Below, piece by piece: positions 1 to 11,716 of a stretch of 64,000 nt of DNA (within the stretch, counting starts at the first letter, position 1; every line of letters starts with the position of its first letter). The notes below the pieces were generated by a model. The model did not search any database and was not told the origin of the DNA. It saw nothing but the letters and a program-made list of their open reading frames with translations. The position numbers were made by a program, and so were the translations under genes. Source of the stretch: Ziziphus jujuba. Lineage: Eukaryota > Streptophyta > Magnoliopsida > Rosales > Rhamnaceae. The stretch spans positions 570,501-634,500 of the forward strand of contig NC_083381.1 of NCBI RefSeq assembly GCF_031755915.1, given 5' to 3'.

Positions 1-857
1 GACTATGTAATTTTAAAAAAATATATTATTTGTTATCATTGATACACGGATCATCATAAGAATCTATATATCAAATGACAATTTAAATAGTTCATTTTTT
101 AAATTTTAGTATAAAAAATAGTAGATTTAAATTTTTTAAATTAAAATTTATCATATAAACTGATGATCATTATAAGTCATGACAAATAGCTAGACAAACT
201 CAATTTAAATTGAAAATTAAAAAAAAAATAAAAAAAAACCTATTTTATGAAGAGACTATTTTAAGAGGGGGCACTATTTATTACTCTAAAATAAATATTT
301 TTTCAAAAAAATAAAAACATATAACATCTATTTTTAAAAAAATGGAAATTGAGGGGGGCACTTCCCCCTTTGGGCTAAGCCAGATCTGCCCATGACTGGT
401 AAGATGAGTGTCTACTTTTGCACCAAATAAAAGAAGGAAAAACTAAAAGGGCGAGCTTTTGCTCGTGAAGGATTTGTTAAACAGAACAAACAGTTAATAA
501 CACATTTATTGAAAAAAAATATTTAGAAACAATCTTTAAAAGCAAAAATTTAAATCAATCTATCCTTAAAAAAAATAATTGACATATCATTAACTAATTG
601 AGATTTAAACAGAACTATTAAAGAGTATCTTTTGGTTTTGACTTTCTATTAAATATATTTTTTTAACATAGACAACAAGCCTTTTTAATTTTTATGTCAA
701 ATAGACTATAACAATTCATAAAACTATTCAAAATGCTCTAATAAAATAATTTCCAAACTACTTGCAATTTAAACAATATGGTTCCCCAAAAAAAAAAAAA
801 AAAACTTCTTATGACAAAGTCAAAATTTAATATTCTTGAACGATCCATATGCATGTA

Positions 858-880
858 ATATATATATATATATATATATA
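858..880. repeat. (TA)n microsatellite
   Basis: An uninterrupted AT dinucleotide run of about 23 bases is directly visible. Confidence 0.9.
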
Positions 881-1679
881 GATCCCTATGAATTCGATTA
901 AATAATTTATGAATTATCCTTTTTTTTAATTTTTTTTTTAGCTGGGAAGTTTATGAATTACTCGTTAACGAGCCACGCATATGGGCGCATTAAATTATTT
1001 ATTTATTTATTATAAATATATGGCGCACTACTTGGGAATTGCATTGGTACTCTTGTACCAAACGACTTTCTAGAAGTTCCAGACTCATATTTTTAATTTG
1101 GGATTTTTTTATTTTTTATTTTTGGCAGTGGGTAATAATAGATGTATGAAACATCCAGGCCAATCAAAGTAGAATATTTTAAATTTAATTCGATATAATT
1201 GGATAAAAATTTTAATTCAATCCATTTTTTGAATTCAAACTAGCAAACAATGTTCTAAATCATAATGATAAAAGACATACTAATATATTTCGTCCGATGT
1301 TTCCCTACCTGACTATATATGCTTTTAAACTTATGTACCATACCATTTTTAACTTTTTTCTTTTTTGAATCTATGCTCCTAAATTATAGGATATCATAAA
1401 TTTTGTTTTAACCATGACATTAACAATATTATTCTTTGAATTTTTTTAAATAAATAATGTTTCATGATGACATTTGTACAAATTTTTTTATTGTTGTTTT
1501 TTTAATTGTCACCACCATGGGATTAATATTAAACATTTTACTATTTATCACTAATGCGATGCACATTGATTTGGAAAATATTAATTAGTTCTATTTATTT
1601 TTTATTTTTCAAAATTAAAAATCTAATATATTTTCAAAAAATTTAAAATTGAATGTGAAATTTTTTTTTTTCGAATAAT

Positions 1680-1727
1680 AACATATTAAATTACCCTATC
1701 AACAACATATTAAATTACCCTATCAAC
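1680..1727. repeat. 24-bp perfect tandem duplication
   Basis: Two identical 24-bp units (1680-1703 and 1704-1727), each beginning AACATATTAAATT, abut without spacer. It looks like a simple recent slippage or repair duplication. Confidence 0.9.
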
Positions 1728-1995
1728 GCGTAGAGTCGATTGATAATGGATCATAAAAATAAATAGCATTTTTTATGAACAAAATTAAAAATATTTTCAC
1801 CCTTGCTGACTACTCTAATTATATAATAAGAGATTCTTACATACTTAGTGCTAAAAGTTGCCATATTCTATCTACGATTTTATATTTGAATTCAAATATT
1901 AATAATCATTTTAGTTATATATTTATCATGTGAGAATCTTAATTTAATTGAATAAGTGGTTCTCTTATGAGAGATTTAGGACACATATGGCATGT

Positions 1996-2069
1996 GGAAT
2001 GACTATTCCTTATAAAATAGGAATAGCTATTTATGGAAATACAAAAAATGAAAATTGGATAGTCATTCC
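1996..2069. repeat. Short inverted repeat, possible MITE remnant
   Basis: GGAATGACTATTCC (1996-2009) is inverted at 2057-2069 with one base missing, around a loop holding a further GGAATAGCTATT word. GGAATAGC/GCTATTCC-type inverted repeats occur in plant PIF/Harbinger-like MITEs. No clean terminal repeat or target duplication was resolved, so the class is a guess. Confidence 0.35.
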
Positions 2070-2420
2070 TATTTATATGTTTGATAAAAATATTAAGAGC
2101 AATACTGTATCCATCAAATTTTTTTACCAAAATTTTGATAACCAATTATATAGAAGTTTTTTAATGGTATTAAATTGATATTGTTTTATATTCATGGGAA
2201 GATAGACCACTTAAAAAATGCCAAATCATAGATATCAAAATTTTGGTAAACAAATTGGTCACTCTAGATTTATTGATATTAAATAAAAATCACCTTAACC
2301 ATTTTAAAATATATCTGGATTTGAAAATTTTCAAAATTGATAAAAATTAATTAAAAATTTATTTTTATATTTATTTATGTATTTTTACTATATGATAATC
2401 GATCTAAATCTAAATTTATC

Positions 2421-2588
2421 AAAATGTGGTAAGTATATTTTTTAAGTTTATGAAAATTAGAATATAGCAATAGCAATTATGAGGTTTTTTAACGAAATAT
2501 CATCAAAATATTGTAAGTATTTTTTTTTTTAAATTTACCAAAATTAGAACACGGCAATAGCAATTTAGAAATTTTCAAAGCAATATCT
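2421..2588. repeat. Diverged 84-bp tandem duplication
   Basis: Units 2421-2504 and 2505-2588 both run from AAAAT..TGTAAGTAT through GCAATAGCAATT to a G/CAATATC end, with many substitutions. It is noncoding and clearly older than the duplication at 1680. Confidence 0.6.
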
Positions 2589-3407
2589 ATTCTATTAATG
2601 GAAGCTTTTATATTCATATGGATAAGCTATTCTCAAATTTAAAAAGTTGTCAAATATACCATACCATATATATCTCAGTAATGCTATGCATATCAAAATT
2701 TTCATCAAATCTATTTACTAAATGATATGTATTAAGATGTTATTAATTAACATATTTATATAACATAAATATGAATGAATGAACCCTTGAATGACAAAGT
2801 ATAAAAAAAAAAAAAAAAACTAATTAAATATTGTCACCTCACTTGATCAAGGAATCTGATAAATCATTATTTTATATATAATAGTGCCGTTGAACATTTT
2901 TTTTATCTTTAAAAGCTTGATCTATTAATTAATATATAGTTTATAACACTTGAATATATATTGATTATTAACTCTCTACTAAGGATTTTAGTTTTAATTT
3001 TCTTTATTTTTGAATCATTTAGTCATACAATAGAAAATCATCATCATTATATTATGCATATATAATATATAAGTATATAATAATAAGACCCTGTGTCACA
3101 TCCATTGTAATGAAAATTGACTTGAAGCCAGGTTTAATAATTACAATTCATCCATTATTTATTTAAATGAGGGACTAAAATGGAAAATTGTACAAATTAA
3201 ATTAAAGGGAGCAGAGACAAGAATGCGATGCAACAAAAATCCGCACATATGGCTAATGTTCGAGCGCCGGCATGTATGCCGAAATCTTAATTAGTACAAG
3301 GTTTCATCTCCATGATACTCCTTCAGTAATCCTCATCAGAAGAAACCTAGTTCATCTCATGAGCTGCCCAATTACCGAAACGCATATGGCACTCACAATC
3401 GCCGTAC

Positions 3408-3848
3408 GTGCTACGTACTAGTCATAACACTAAACCCAAGGGACGCAGAAATGGTCAATGGAGCAACCTAGTCTATCTCAGCGGCAGAATGAACACATAT
3501 TGCGTCATGCAATACTTCGTACAGAGCCTACTAGCCGCACACATGCTGGAAGCAGCATCAGCGCTGGCACATCTGTGCAGAGCGAGCAAAGACGAGGTGA
3601 TAATAGTGGACGTATTAGGCCCAGTGGCAGTGATATCGGACAGCCATCTTCCGCTGCCATACCGCATAGTAATGGGAACAGTAATGCATTATGTGCAGCG
3701 CTATATTGAAGCAGTGCAACCAGCTGGCAGTAATATTATTAACCATTCAGTTGGTAATTCAAATCAAGAAGGGAGCAAGCAATATCCTTCAGGCCAAGAC
3801 GTGGAACGCCACATCCGCCGCACCACGGGGAGGGTGCGCTTACCTTAA
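3408..3848 (+). pseudogene. Ser/Gln-rich gene-like segment, copy 1 (decayed)
   Basis: I do not recognise this gene. The segment is clearly less AT-rich than its flanks and is the upstream member of a tandem pair; the shared upstream block is 3090-3365 here and 4470-4735 in copy 2. The copy 2 start codon context is followed here by an early in-frame stop. Alignment to copy 2 suggests the hydrophilic frame moves: GRRNGQWSN in the frame opening at 3408, then a Ser/Gln/Gly-rich stretch in the frame from 3458 to 3709 after a one-base loss, then back for the C-terminal part ending TTGRVRLP. The 81-bp repeat of copy 2 is absent. Best read as a frameshifted paralogue of unknown function; it could also be noncoding transposon DNA. 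Confidence 0.35.
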
Positions 3849-4469
3849 ATAAAGAATAGAGATACAAAACACATGCATGATGATGCATGATGCTTTATAC
3901 AAATAAACGCTTCTAACAGTGTGAGTATTTTATATTAATCCAATACTTATCTATAAACTCATAGTCATTTATTTTTTATCTAATTGTTATTTTTTTAACA
4001 TATACTTATCTATGTATATAATTTTTTAGTGCAATTAGTTAATGACAAACAAAAAATACAATTAAACAAAAATATATTTAATTTTTTCTAATTTTTAATT
4101 CATTTTGGTTGATTAATTCCTAGCAAAACCAAAACATATAAATTTTTCTTTTGGTCAAAGAGTTTTTTTTTTTTTTTCTAAAATAATATGTACTTAAGTT
4201 ATTGTGAATATAATATCATATTTGCTAAGGTTTTGAAATCATATATATTTTTCCATTATTTTAGAAAAAATAAAAACATTTTCACCCTACTTGCTTGGTT
4301 TTGTGACTATATTTATTATTATTTTTCAACAACTTGGTAACTAGTCTCACTGGCTATAGGGCCAGTGGTCATCGCCAACTGAACCAATGGTCTATATATT
4401 TTTTTTCTTTCTCTTAATGTTAATCATATAAATTGCAAATTAAATAAGGAATACATTGATAAGAACTCC

Positions 4470-4735
4470 TCCTTTTTCACATTCATTATAATAAAATTGA
4501 AGTCGGGTTTAGTGATAATTCATCCTTTATTTATTTTAAGTGAGCGACTAAATGGAAAATTGGACAAATTGATTAAATTAAAGGGACAACAAAGCGATGT
4601 AACGAAATCTGCATATATATATATATATATGGCTACGTATTTGGGTCCGTGCATGTCTGCTGCAATCTTAATTAGTACTGCATTTCTTCTCCATGACAAG
4701 CCGTCCTCAGAAGAAGAAACCTAGTTCATCTCACG
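4470..4735 (+). repeat. Duplicated upstream block of the gene pair (partner 3090-3365)
   Basis: Both copies share the order CACATTCATT/CACATCCATT, then TTTATTTATTT, GACTAAA.TGGAAAATTG, CTTAATTAGTAC and finally AAGAAACCTAGTTCATCTCA. The homology continues into the putative coding part, so a tandem duplication with a period of about 1.37 kb included promoter-proximal sequence. A (TA)n expansion at about 4613-4630 exists only in this copy. Confidence 0.7.
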
Positions 4736-5394
4736 GCAGTTGCATCGACAGTACTAGTGCTGTTGGTCATGGTTATGAATCTATGGGATGCAGAAATAGT
4801 AAATCGGACAATCCTAGCTCCGGTACAAGAGCAGCAGAATCTGTCACAGGCACATCAACTCATAATGGTTCAAGCCAAGATAAAAGTGCAAAGACGCAGC
4901 GCCAACAAGAAGCAGCAAAGTCTGTCACGGGCACATCAAAGCATAATGGTTCAAGCCAAGATAAAAATGCAAAGACGCAGCGCCAACAAGAAGCAGCAAA
5001 GTCTGTCACGGGCACATCAAAGCATAATCGTTCAAGCCAAGATAACAGTGCAAAGACGCAGCGCCAGCAAGAAGCAGCAAAGTCTGTCACGGGCACATCA
5101 AAGCATCATGGTTCAAGCCAGCATAAAAGTGGAAAGACGCAGCGCCAACAAGAAGCAGCAAAGTCTGTCATGGGCACATGAAAGCATAATGGTTCAAACC
5201 AACAAGAAGCAGCTCATGTCACTGGCGAATCAAAGGGAAGGGTTTCAAGCGAAGATAACAAGGCAATGGCGAAGCGCCAAGAAAATCAAGCTGCTTCTTT
5301 CCCTGACAAATCAAAGCGAGGAGGGGCTGGGGATGATCATCGCAGCCGAGATAAAAATGCACCGACGAAGGGCCATAGAAAGGCAGATTCTTGA
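4693..5394 (+). pseudogene. Ser/Gln/Lys-rich 27-residue-repeat protein, copy 2 (one nonsense codon)
   Basis: Unrecognised. From the ATG at 4693 the frame encodes a basic, Ser-rich N-terminus (RPQKKKPSSSHGS) of about 48 residues, followed by 27-residue repeats (core VTGTSKHNGSSQDK.AKTQRQQEAAK). In the fifth unit the codon TCA used by the other units is TGA at 5179-5181. The frame then continues for 71 codons with two more degenerate units (VTGESKGRVSSEDN...) to a TGA at 5392. Because 81 is divisible by 3, another frame is also open (4757-5641, 294 codons). I prefer the first frame because it matches the hydrophilic composition of copy 1, but the choice is not secure. No signal peptide or known domain is visible. 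Confidence 0.4.
4840..5163 (+). repeat. 81-bp tandem repeat, four full units
   Basis: TCTGTCAC/TCTGTCAT recurs at 4840, 4921, 5002, 5083 and 5164, a constant 81-bp spacing. Units are about 90 to 95 percent alike and stay in frame. Two or three decayed units follow to about 5390. In-frame expansion indicates either past coding constraint or recent unequal exchange. Confidence 0.92.
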
Positions 5395-5641
5395 GTCCAA
5401 GATGGAACTGATGATATCTGAAGCTCCCAGACATAAACAATCCACATTTAAGGCCAGTATAACATTGCCAGCACCAGCACTAAGTCAACGCACTGTATCC
5501 CTGGGAACAGAAAATCGAAAAAAGGTCATGTATTTTTACACTCTGATATACTATATGAAAAAACGTAATTGTGGATTATGTTTATTTTATATGTATACAA
5601 TATACGTATTCGCTTATTATATATATGTTGTTAATAACTAA

Positions 5642-8600
5642 TCTATGTATGTTTGTAAATAAAAATTTATTCTTTCACGTATATGCTAGTGGTGATGTTG
5701 GTTTTTTCTGCTGCATATTTACAGGTTACTAGTTATCTCTATCTTCAGCTATATATGTATTACGGCATGGTGTTAGATGGATTCATTGATCTCAAGCATG
5801 TTTACTCCGGTTCACATATCAGTACAATGAATTGGAATCTGATCGGCCATTCCCGGTACGTTAAGATATCTCTTCTTTCGTTTTTCCTTTTTAAAATACT
5901 ATTTTTTTTTTTTCTACTAAGAATATATGTCTAACCAGTGAAATGATATCATCTCAATTGAAAAGCAGAGTAAAATAACAAAATAAAGTAAGAAAAAAAT
6001 TCCAGTTTTTTAAATAATGTGATATAATGTCACTAGCCATAGGAATAATCTTTCATAATCTTATAGGAGTAGGAACAAAAGATCTTATTCCACCTTTTAG
6101 TAACATTAAAATTATAATTTTTTGCACTAATGCCGTCTAAAGTTTGCTTGATTTTGCACTTTACCTTAGGATATATAAAATCGGCATCATTAACTTCTGA
6201 ACTTCTCATTTAGTGCTAATGCAGTCCAAATCTTTAACATCATTTGTTTCTTGCCACTAGAAGGCACATGTTTTGCTCAAGACATTTGTTGAAAATAAAA
6301 ACAATATTTTGTTTACTCCATTGCCTTCCTTCAACTTTACTTTGTTGCTTGACGAAAACGAAAAGGAGCAGCTTCGTTGTTTTCCTGGTTTTGTGTGTGT
6401 TTCTGCCCCTAGGTCCTGCTAATAAGTTTGTCCATGCATAAGATTGGTTTGTTTCAGTGCGGCTATTGTACTTGGATTGAAAAAGGGACTCCGTGGCTTC
6501 ACGCACTCTTGGAGGTTGATGTTTCTTGTGCTTTTTCTTCCTCATGAAATATTATTTCTATTGGAAAAAAAAAAATTCTGGTAAAAGGTCAAAAAAGTAT
6601 ACTGCTCAAAAAATAAATCAATAAATAAGGAATCAATAATATATATATATATATATATTTTCTTTTCTCCTTTCATTATACAAAATGCTTAAAACTCAGG
6701 ATTTTCCCTATTATCATATGAAAATTAAAATATTATATATATATATAAAACCTTTTTAAATAAAAAAATTTTAATATAGTTATTTGCTCAAATATTATGT
6801 ACTCTCTGAAAATCATTCTGTAATTATTAAAATTAAACCCTAATATTGCAATTGTTATTCATGCAAAACTGTATTACCTTAGTTTTCTTAATTTGGTTCT
6901 GGTAAATAATTAATATGATGAAAATATTTAATTTTTTTTATGTAATAATAGAAGACTAAAAACCTTAATGGATGTGCGATTCCTATATGTGAAATTTTAA
7001 TTAATAGAATTTTTTTATTTAAAACACTCAAAATCAATTATTTTTGAACTCTAACTAAACAATTTTAAAAACTTAATTTGCGAAGTACATTTAATTTGTC
7101 CTCGATGGCTTAAAAAAAAAAAAATTTGTTGTCCAATGTTGCCAAAATTTTAGCTCATGGACTAAAATGCAAAAGATAAAAGTAGAAGGAGAAATGTTGC
7201 AAATAATAATAATATTATTATTATTAGTTTTACAATTTCCAACAGATGCTCCTACCGCATGCTGCCATGTATAAAACAAGTGTCATCTAAGAACTAAAAA
7301 TAAATAGTGTCAAGGATATACATTGCAGCGACAATGTTTGAAAAGTTTATAGGATTATATATACATGGTTCTGATTTTACAGATTAGAGTGAAAAATTAG
7401 ACAAAATTCCAGTAGGCATTAGTGGAAAAAAAAAGAAAAATCCTTAAATTAATTTTTTTTTATTATTTGATCATAATTTTTTTTTTCTTGGCCAAATTAA
7501 CAAGCACACTAATTCCCAATTATCATTTTATATATATGGACATGTATAGACATCTTTTAAGCGTGTCACACATTCATTTATATTTGGATCTTTTACACAA
7601 ACGCCGCTTCTTCTTTATTTTATTTTATTTTTTTCCCCCTGAATTACACAAACGCCACCTAAACATATTGCATACTGTCCTTGAACTATGAGAATCACAC
7701 CTTAAACAACATCTATGAGAACAGTTAGCCTGTTTTGGGTACGTAGTTAAATATTGTCACTTGAGCTACATGAGGACTACGAGTGAAGATAAAGGTGACA
7801 ATGCTGATATCTTAACAAATTGACACATGTAACCGTCATTAAAAATTTATTAAAAATATAACCATGGCTTCTTAAGCCCGTGCTAAATACTATTAAAATT
7901 AAGTATTAGCTTAATTCTGGGTCTATCAAATGGAAAAATGGATTAGGGAATCCGACGTCAGGCATAAAAAGCCAGTCATCAATTAACATGACTTTAATTT
8001 CTAATGACAGGCCTTTTAATTTATAAGCACGACCATGTTTTATTCTTTCATTTCAATCATTTTTCTCTAACCAAAATTTCAATCTAAGCTTCGTTCTTTT
8101 TCTCCGCATTTACACATTGAGGTTTTGTCTGACATTAAGGAGGAGTGACATTGCCTACGCCGATCATGAACATGGACCTCATATGCTGGTATCAATCAGT
8201 TTCGACCCTCGTTGTGACTCGTTGTCTCCACAATCCAGCATGCACTTCGCTGCTTTCTGTGCACCGCTCCTTACTCGCTCTTGCTGCTCACGCTTGCCTC
8301 CTTCGTTTTCGCCAGTCTGTCTCTTTCTACCACTGCAGGTTACATCTCCTTTAATTTTCTTTGTTAGATAATGGTTTTGGTTTGTTCACCTTAGATTTGT
8401 CGCAAGAAAAATATGTGTGATTAATGACTCATTGTAGATTGAGTTCTTTTATGCACCCAATTATTTCTTATCGAAATTATGCAAAATATAGTCCAACAGA
8501 GAAAAAAAAAAAAAAAAAAAAAAGAGATTTACGTGGTTTGCCAGATTGAATACATATTTTTATACACAGAAAAAAAAAAAAATTCACTATAATCAAAGCA

Positions 8601-8943
8601 GAAAACGAAATAGAAGCACATACGAATATATTTCGAAGCTATCTAATTGAGAGTGGCTATACCCAATGGCTGTTCGGCTCTATATATTCACTTGATGGGG
8701 AAAGGTACATGTATACATAGCACCATGTAAGCATTACTGTCCCAATCCTCATTGGACTTGAGTTGTCCTAATCCTAACCACACGCAACAGCCAACAGGTT
8801 CCATGTACAAGTGAGTAAGCAAACGATGTAGTCCAAAATTCATGGTTTGTGTCTCAGATATTGTTTCCAAATTTTTTTTTTATTATTATTATTTTTTTGA
8901 CATTGGGGTGGGTGTGATTTAAACTTGAGTTATTATCCAAAGA
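5642..8943. other. Intergenic DNA, no gene supported
   Basis: AT-rich sequence with poly-A/T tracts (for example about 8501-8524), (TA)n near 6640-6660 and 6735-6748, and an AAT/ATT palindromic microsatellite at about 7203-7228. Stretches near 5700-5870 and 8110-8345 are less AT-rich and have splice-like CAG/GT words, but no frame with recognisable protein character was found. Confidence 0.5.
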
Positions 8944-8944
8944 A

Positions 8945-8974
8945 ATTATTATTATTATTATTATTATTATTATT
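8945..8974. repeat. (ATT)n microsatellite
   Basis: About ten ATT units. Shorter ATT runs recur at 8880-8896, 9451-9490 and 10088-10128, the last two inside the 639-bp duplication. Confidence 0.9.
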
Positions 8975-8995
8975 TGTGCAAGGTGGCTTAATTGT

Positions 8996-9634
8996 CTCAA
9001 TTTTCTTACTTCCATCAATTTTTGGGCTTCCCATATTTTTCGTCAAGGTAACAAAGTTTTTGTTATCCTTTTTAAGGAGGCTATTCATTCATCTTCAGGT
9101 TCTTGGAGTTTTCAGCTTCCTCAATCCTATGTTGCTGCTCATCATGATGACCTATTGAGTGATAGAGCCTTTCAGTTCACTTAGTCTGTATTTTTGAATT
9201 TATTGTATTTCTCTTTCCTGGTACTCTTTTTCCTACAGGTTGTTTTCCCCACTGGGGTTTTTCTTCCTGTAGGTTTTGATGAGGCCATGCTTGTTGTTAT
9301 GTTTGTTTTCGGGACTTTTTGGTTGTTGGATGATTTCTTTCTTGTAACTCTTTTTTCTTACTTTAATAAATTTAGCTTGCTTGAGTTCGCATTTTAAAGG
9401 GTGTCAGGCAGCTGGGATGTCCTAATTCTTTAGCCCTTTCAAGTAATCTATTATTATTATTGTTGTTGTTTTTATTGTTATTATTATTATGATATTTTTA
9501 AGGGTTTTGAGAATTATAGATTTCTATTTTATTTTTGTTTGTTTATTTTGTTGGTATTCTTTTTTCTTAGCTCCAATGGATTTTTTACTCTTTAAGGTTT
9601 TAATGAGGCCGGTTCGTGTCCGTCCCATTTTTTA
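8996..9634 (+). repeat. 639-bp tandem duplication, left unit
   Basis: Head-to-tail with 9635-10273 at a constant offset of 639 bases, for example CGTCCCATT at 9621 and 10260. I see only about three substitutions and no large indel. The plus strand is T-rich, holds a TTTAATAAATTTAGC word followed by an ATT microsatellite, and has no recognisable protein. It lies just upstream of the LINE ORF1. Confidence 0.95.
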
Positions 9635-10273
9635 CTCAATTTTCTTACTTCCATCAATTTTTGGGCTTCCCATATTTTTCGTCAAGGTAACAAAGTTTTT
9701 GTTATCCTTTTTAAGGAGGCTATTCATTCATCTTCAGGTTCTTGGAGTTTTCAGCTTCCTCAATCCTATGTTGCTGCTCATCATGATGACCTATTGAGTG
9801 ATAGAGCCTTTCAGTTCACTTAGTCTGTATTTTTGAATTTATTGTATTTCTCTTTCCTGGTACTCTTTTTCCTACAGGTTGTTTTCCCCACTGGGTTTTT
9901 TCTTCCTGTAGGTTTTGATGAGGCCATGCTTGTTGTTATGTTTGTTTTCGGGACTTTTTGGTTGTTGGATGATTTCTTTCTTGTAACTCTTTTTTCTTAC
10001 TTTAATAAATTTAGCTTGCTTGAGTTCGCATTTTAAAGGGTGTCAGGCAGCTGGGATGTCCTAATTCTTTAGCCCTTTCAAGTAATCTATTATTATTATT
10101 GTTGTTGTTTTTATTGTTATTATTATTATGATATTTTCAAGGGTTTTGAGAATTATAGATTTCTATTTTATTTTTGTTTGTTTATTTTGTTGGTATTCTT
10201 TTTTCTTAGCTCCAATGGATTTTTTACTCATTAAGGTTTTAATGAGGCCGGTTCGTGTCCGTCCCATTGATTC
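9635..10273 (+). repeat. 639-bp tandem duplication, right unit
   Basis: Second unit, nearly identical to 8996-9634. It ends about 84 bases before the first Met codon of the LINE ORF1 relic. That position would suit a duplicated LINE 5' untranslated region, but a chance segmental duplication is equally allowed by the sequence. Confidence 0.95.
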
Positions 10274-10356
10274 TCTTTGTATTCGTTCCTCGGAATTGAA
10301 ATTCTTCTTGCATCGTCCCTAGAACTGACCAAGAGACGTTATCTATCAAGGTTCCG

Positions 10357-11716
10357 ATGCATGAGATTACCACAATTCCGATATTTAAAGCTTTTGAACG
10401 TGTACAGACTTCTACAGCTTCTGTAGCAGATCGCTCTTTTACCGTGATAACAAAGGGTGTAGGTCCGATAGGTGTTCTTCCTTCTGTTGAATCAATTTTG
10501 TACATCAAGATTAGTCCCAAAGCATACAAGGACCTCTTTCTTTGTGTCGTTTTTCACTTATTGCCCATATTGTCCTATCTAAAGGAGACAAAACTTGGAC
10601 TATATTTGATTTAACGACCAAATTGTAATTAATCTGGCATTTAAAGGAGTGGCTTCTGACTTCACTAGGTAAAGGATAATACCATGTCTTACGTTTTTTT
10701 TTCAAAATAGGATCAAAATCGTATATGGGCTATGGGGTATTTCTCTTTGAAATTGGGCATCGTCGATCTCCCGTCATGGGTGCCAGATTTCAATCCATCT
10801 TATATAAAGAACACAAATTCACAAGTTTGAACTAGATTTTATGAGTTTCTTGGGAATATTGGCATTCCTAGATTCTTTCTAATCTAGCTCGAGGCATATG
10901 GTGCCATTGAAGATTGACAAATCAACTCTTTATGGCAATATGGGACACTTTGCTCATATTTTGGTTAATGTGGATTTATCGGGAGTGCTATATGAGTTTC
11001 TCACACTTGAGAAAGGAAGGCATATGCTCTTTTATTCCAGTGTTCTATGAACACTTACCAGCCTTCTGAACTGTGTGTAGCTCAATTGGACATAGTGCAG
11101 CAAAATGTGGCTTCTTGAAACAAAAATTCCCCCCTAGTTAGTACCAAGGACAAACCTGATACCGATATGCAGAAATGGGAACCTTAAATTGTCTATAAGA
11201 AGACAAAAAAGGCTTCTTCTAATCAGCCTACATCAAGTGAGATATTTAGTAATTTAGATTGGACTACAGCTTCGGAAAGCCATGAAATTAATTTAGAAAA
11301 GCCTTCTATCGAGACAGATGAGTAGCACAATAAGGAGGATCTTATAACAGATATGAATGACACTAGGATAGCTTGGCAAAGGGATGCCCTAAATTTGAAG
11401 ACGATGTGAATCAAGCGGACACTCTCCTCTTCATCATTTGAGGTGGCAATCTAGAAATGATAGTCGTTCTGAGCTAGTAGTTGTTAAAGTCAATGAACCC
11501 GAAGCAATGGTTGAACCTTCTTCAGCAACTCAACTAGATACCATGATAGTTCCCTTTGTAGTCACTAAGGTAGTTCATGACACTTCTAAAACACTCCAAG
11601 AAGTGAGAAATTTGGAATTGGTAGCTAATGCAGATGTTAGTGAACATGACCTGTTGAATTACCACTTATTTCAAAAGCTTAAACTGATGGAAAGTGGGTT
11701 TTTATTTGATTTGTAA
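10357..11716 (+). pseudogene. L1-type LINE ORF1 relic (DUF4283-like, zinc knuckle)
   Basis: A decayed first ORF of a plant L1-clade non-LTR retrotransposon; this protein normally binds the element RNA. The Met at 10357 opens 85 codons reaching the ISPKAYKD segment. In shifting frames one then reads SLGKG, YFSLKLGIVDLPSWVPDFNP (about 10738-10797), a GNMGHFAHILVNVDLSGVL block (about 10937-10993) and a zinc-knuckle-like CSSIGHSAAKC (11076-11108); the preceding expected Cys codon is a TGA. This order matches plant LINE ORF1 proteins (DUF4283 followed by a CCHC_4-type knuckle). At least three frameshifts and several stops are present. The open tail 11438-11716 may be its C-terminus. No endonuclease or reverse transcriptase ORF2 follows. 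Confidence 0.75.

Larger units (their letters stand above)
1..3089. other. AT-rich intergenic DNA
   Basis: No coding region is supported here. The stretch is dominated by A/T runs and short local repeats, which are listed separately. The G-run and C-run at 352-400, ending near the words for CAGATCTGCCC, resembles ends of plant DNA transposons, but no partner terminus or target duplication was found, so no element is called. Confidence 0.6.

Noticed and set aside
340..405. Possible DNA transposon end near GGGGGGCACTTCCCCC
   Set aside because: No matching opposite terminus or target duplication could be found within the window.
4860..5440. Minus-strand frames across the 81-bp repeat
   Set aside because: A repeat period divisible by three opens several frames at once; the plus-strand hydrophilic frame fits the paralogous copy better.
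5683..5934. Possible downstream exon of the 4693 gene
   Set aside because: CAG and GT words flank it, but no frame continues the upstream protein in a recognisable way.
8117..8371. Open frames with Cys/Ser/Leu-rich translations
   Set aside because: No recognisable domain, no homologous second copy, and overlapping frames are equally open.
8925..10036. Hydrophobic Phe/Leu-rich frames resembling membrane proteins, repeated twice
   Set aside because: They arise from T-rich DNA (TTT, CTT codons) in the 639-bp duplication; no start context, domain or conservation supports coding.
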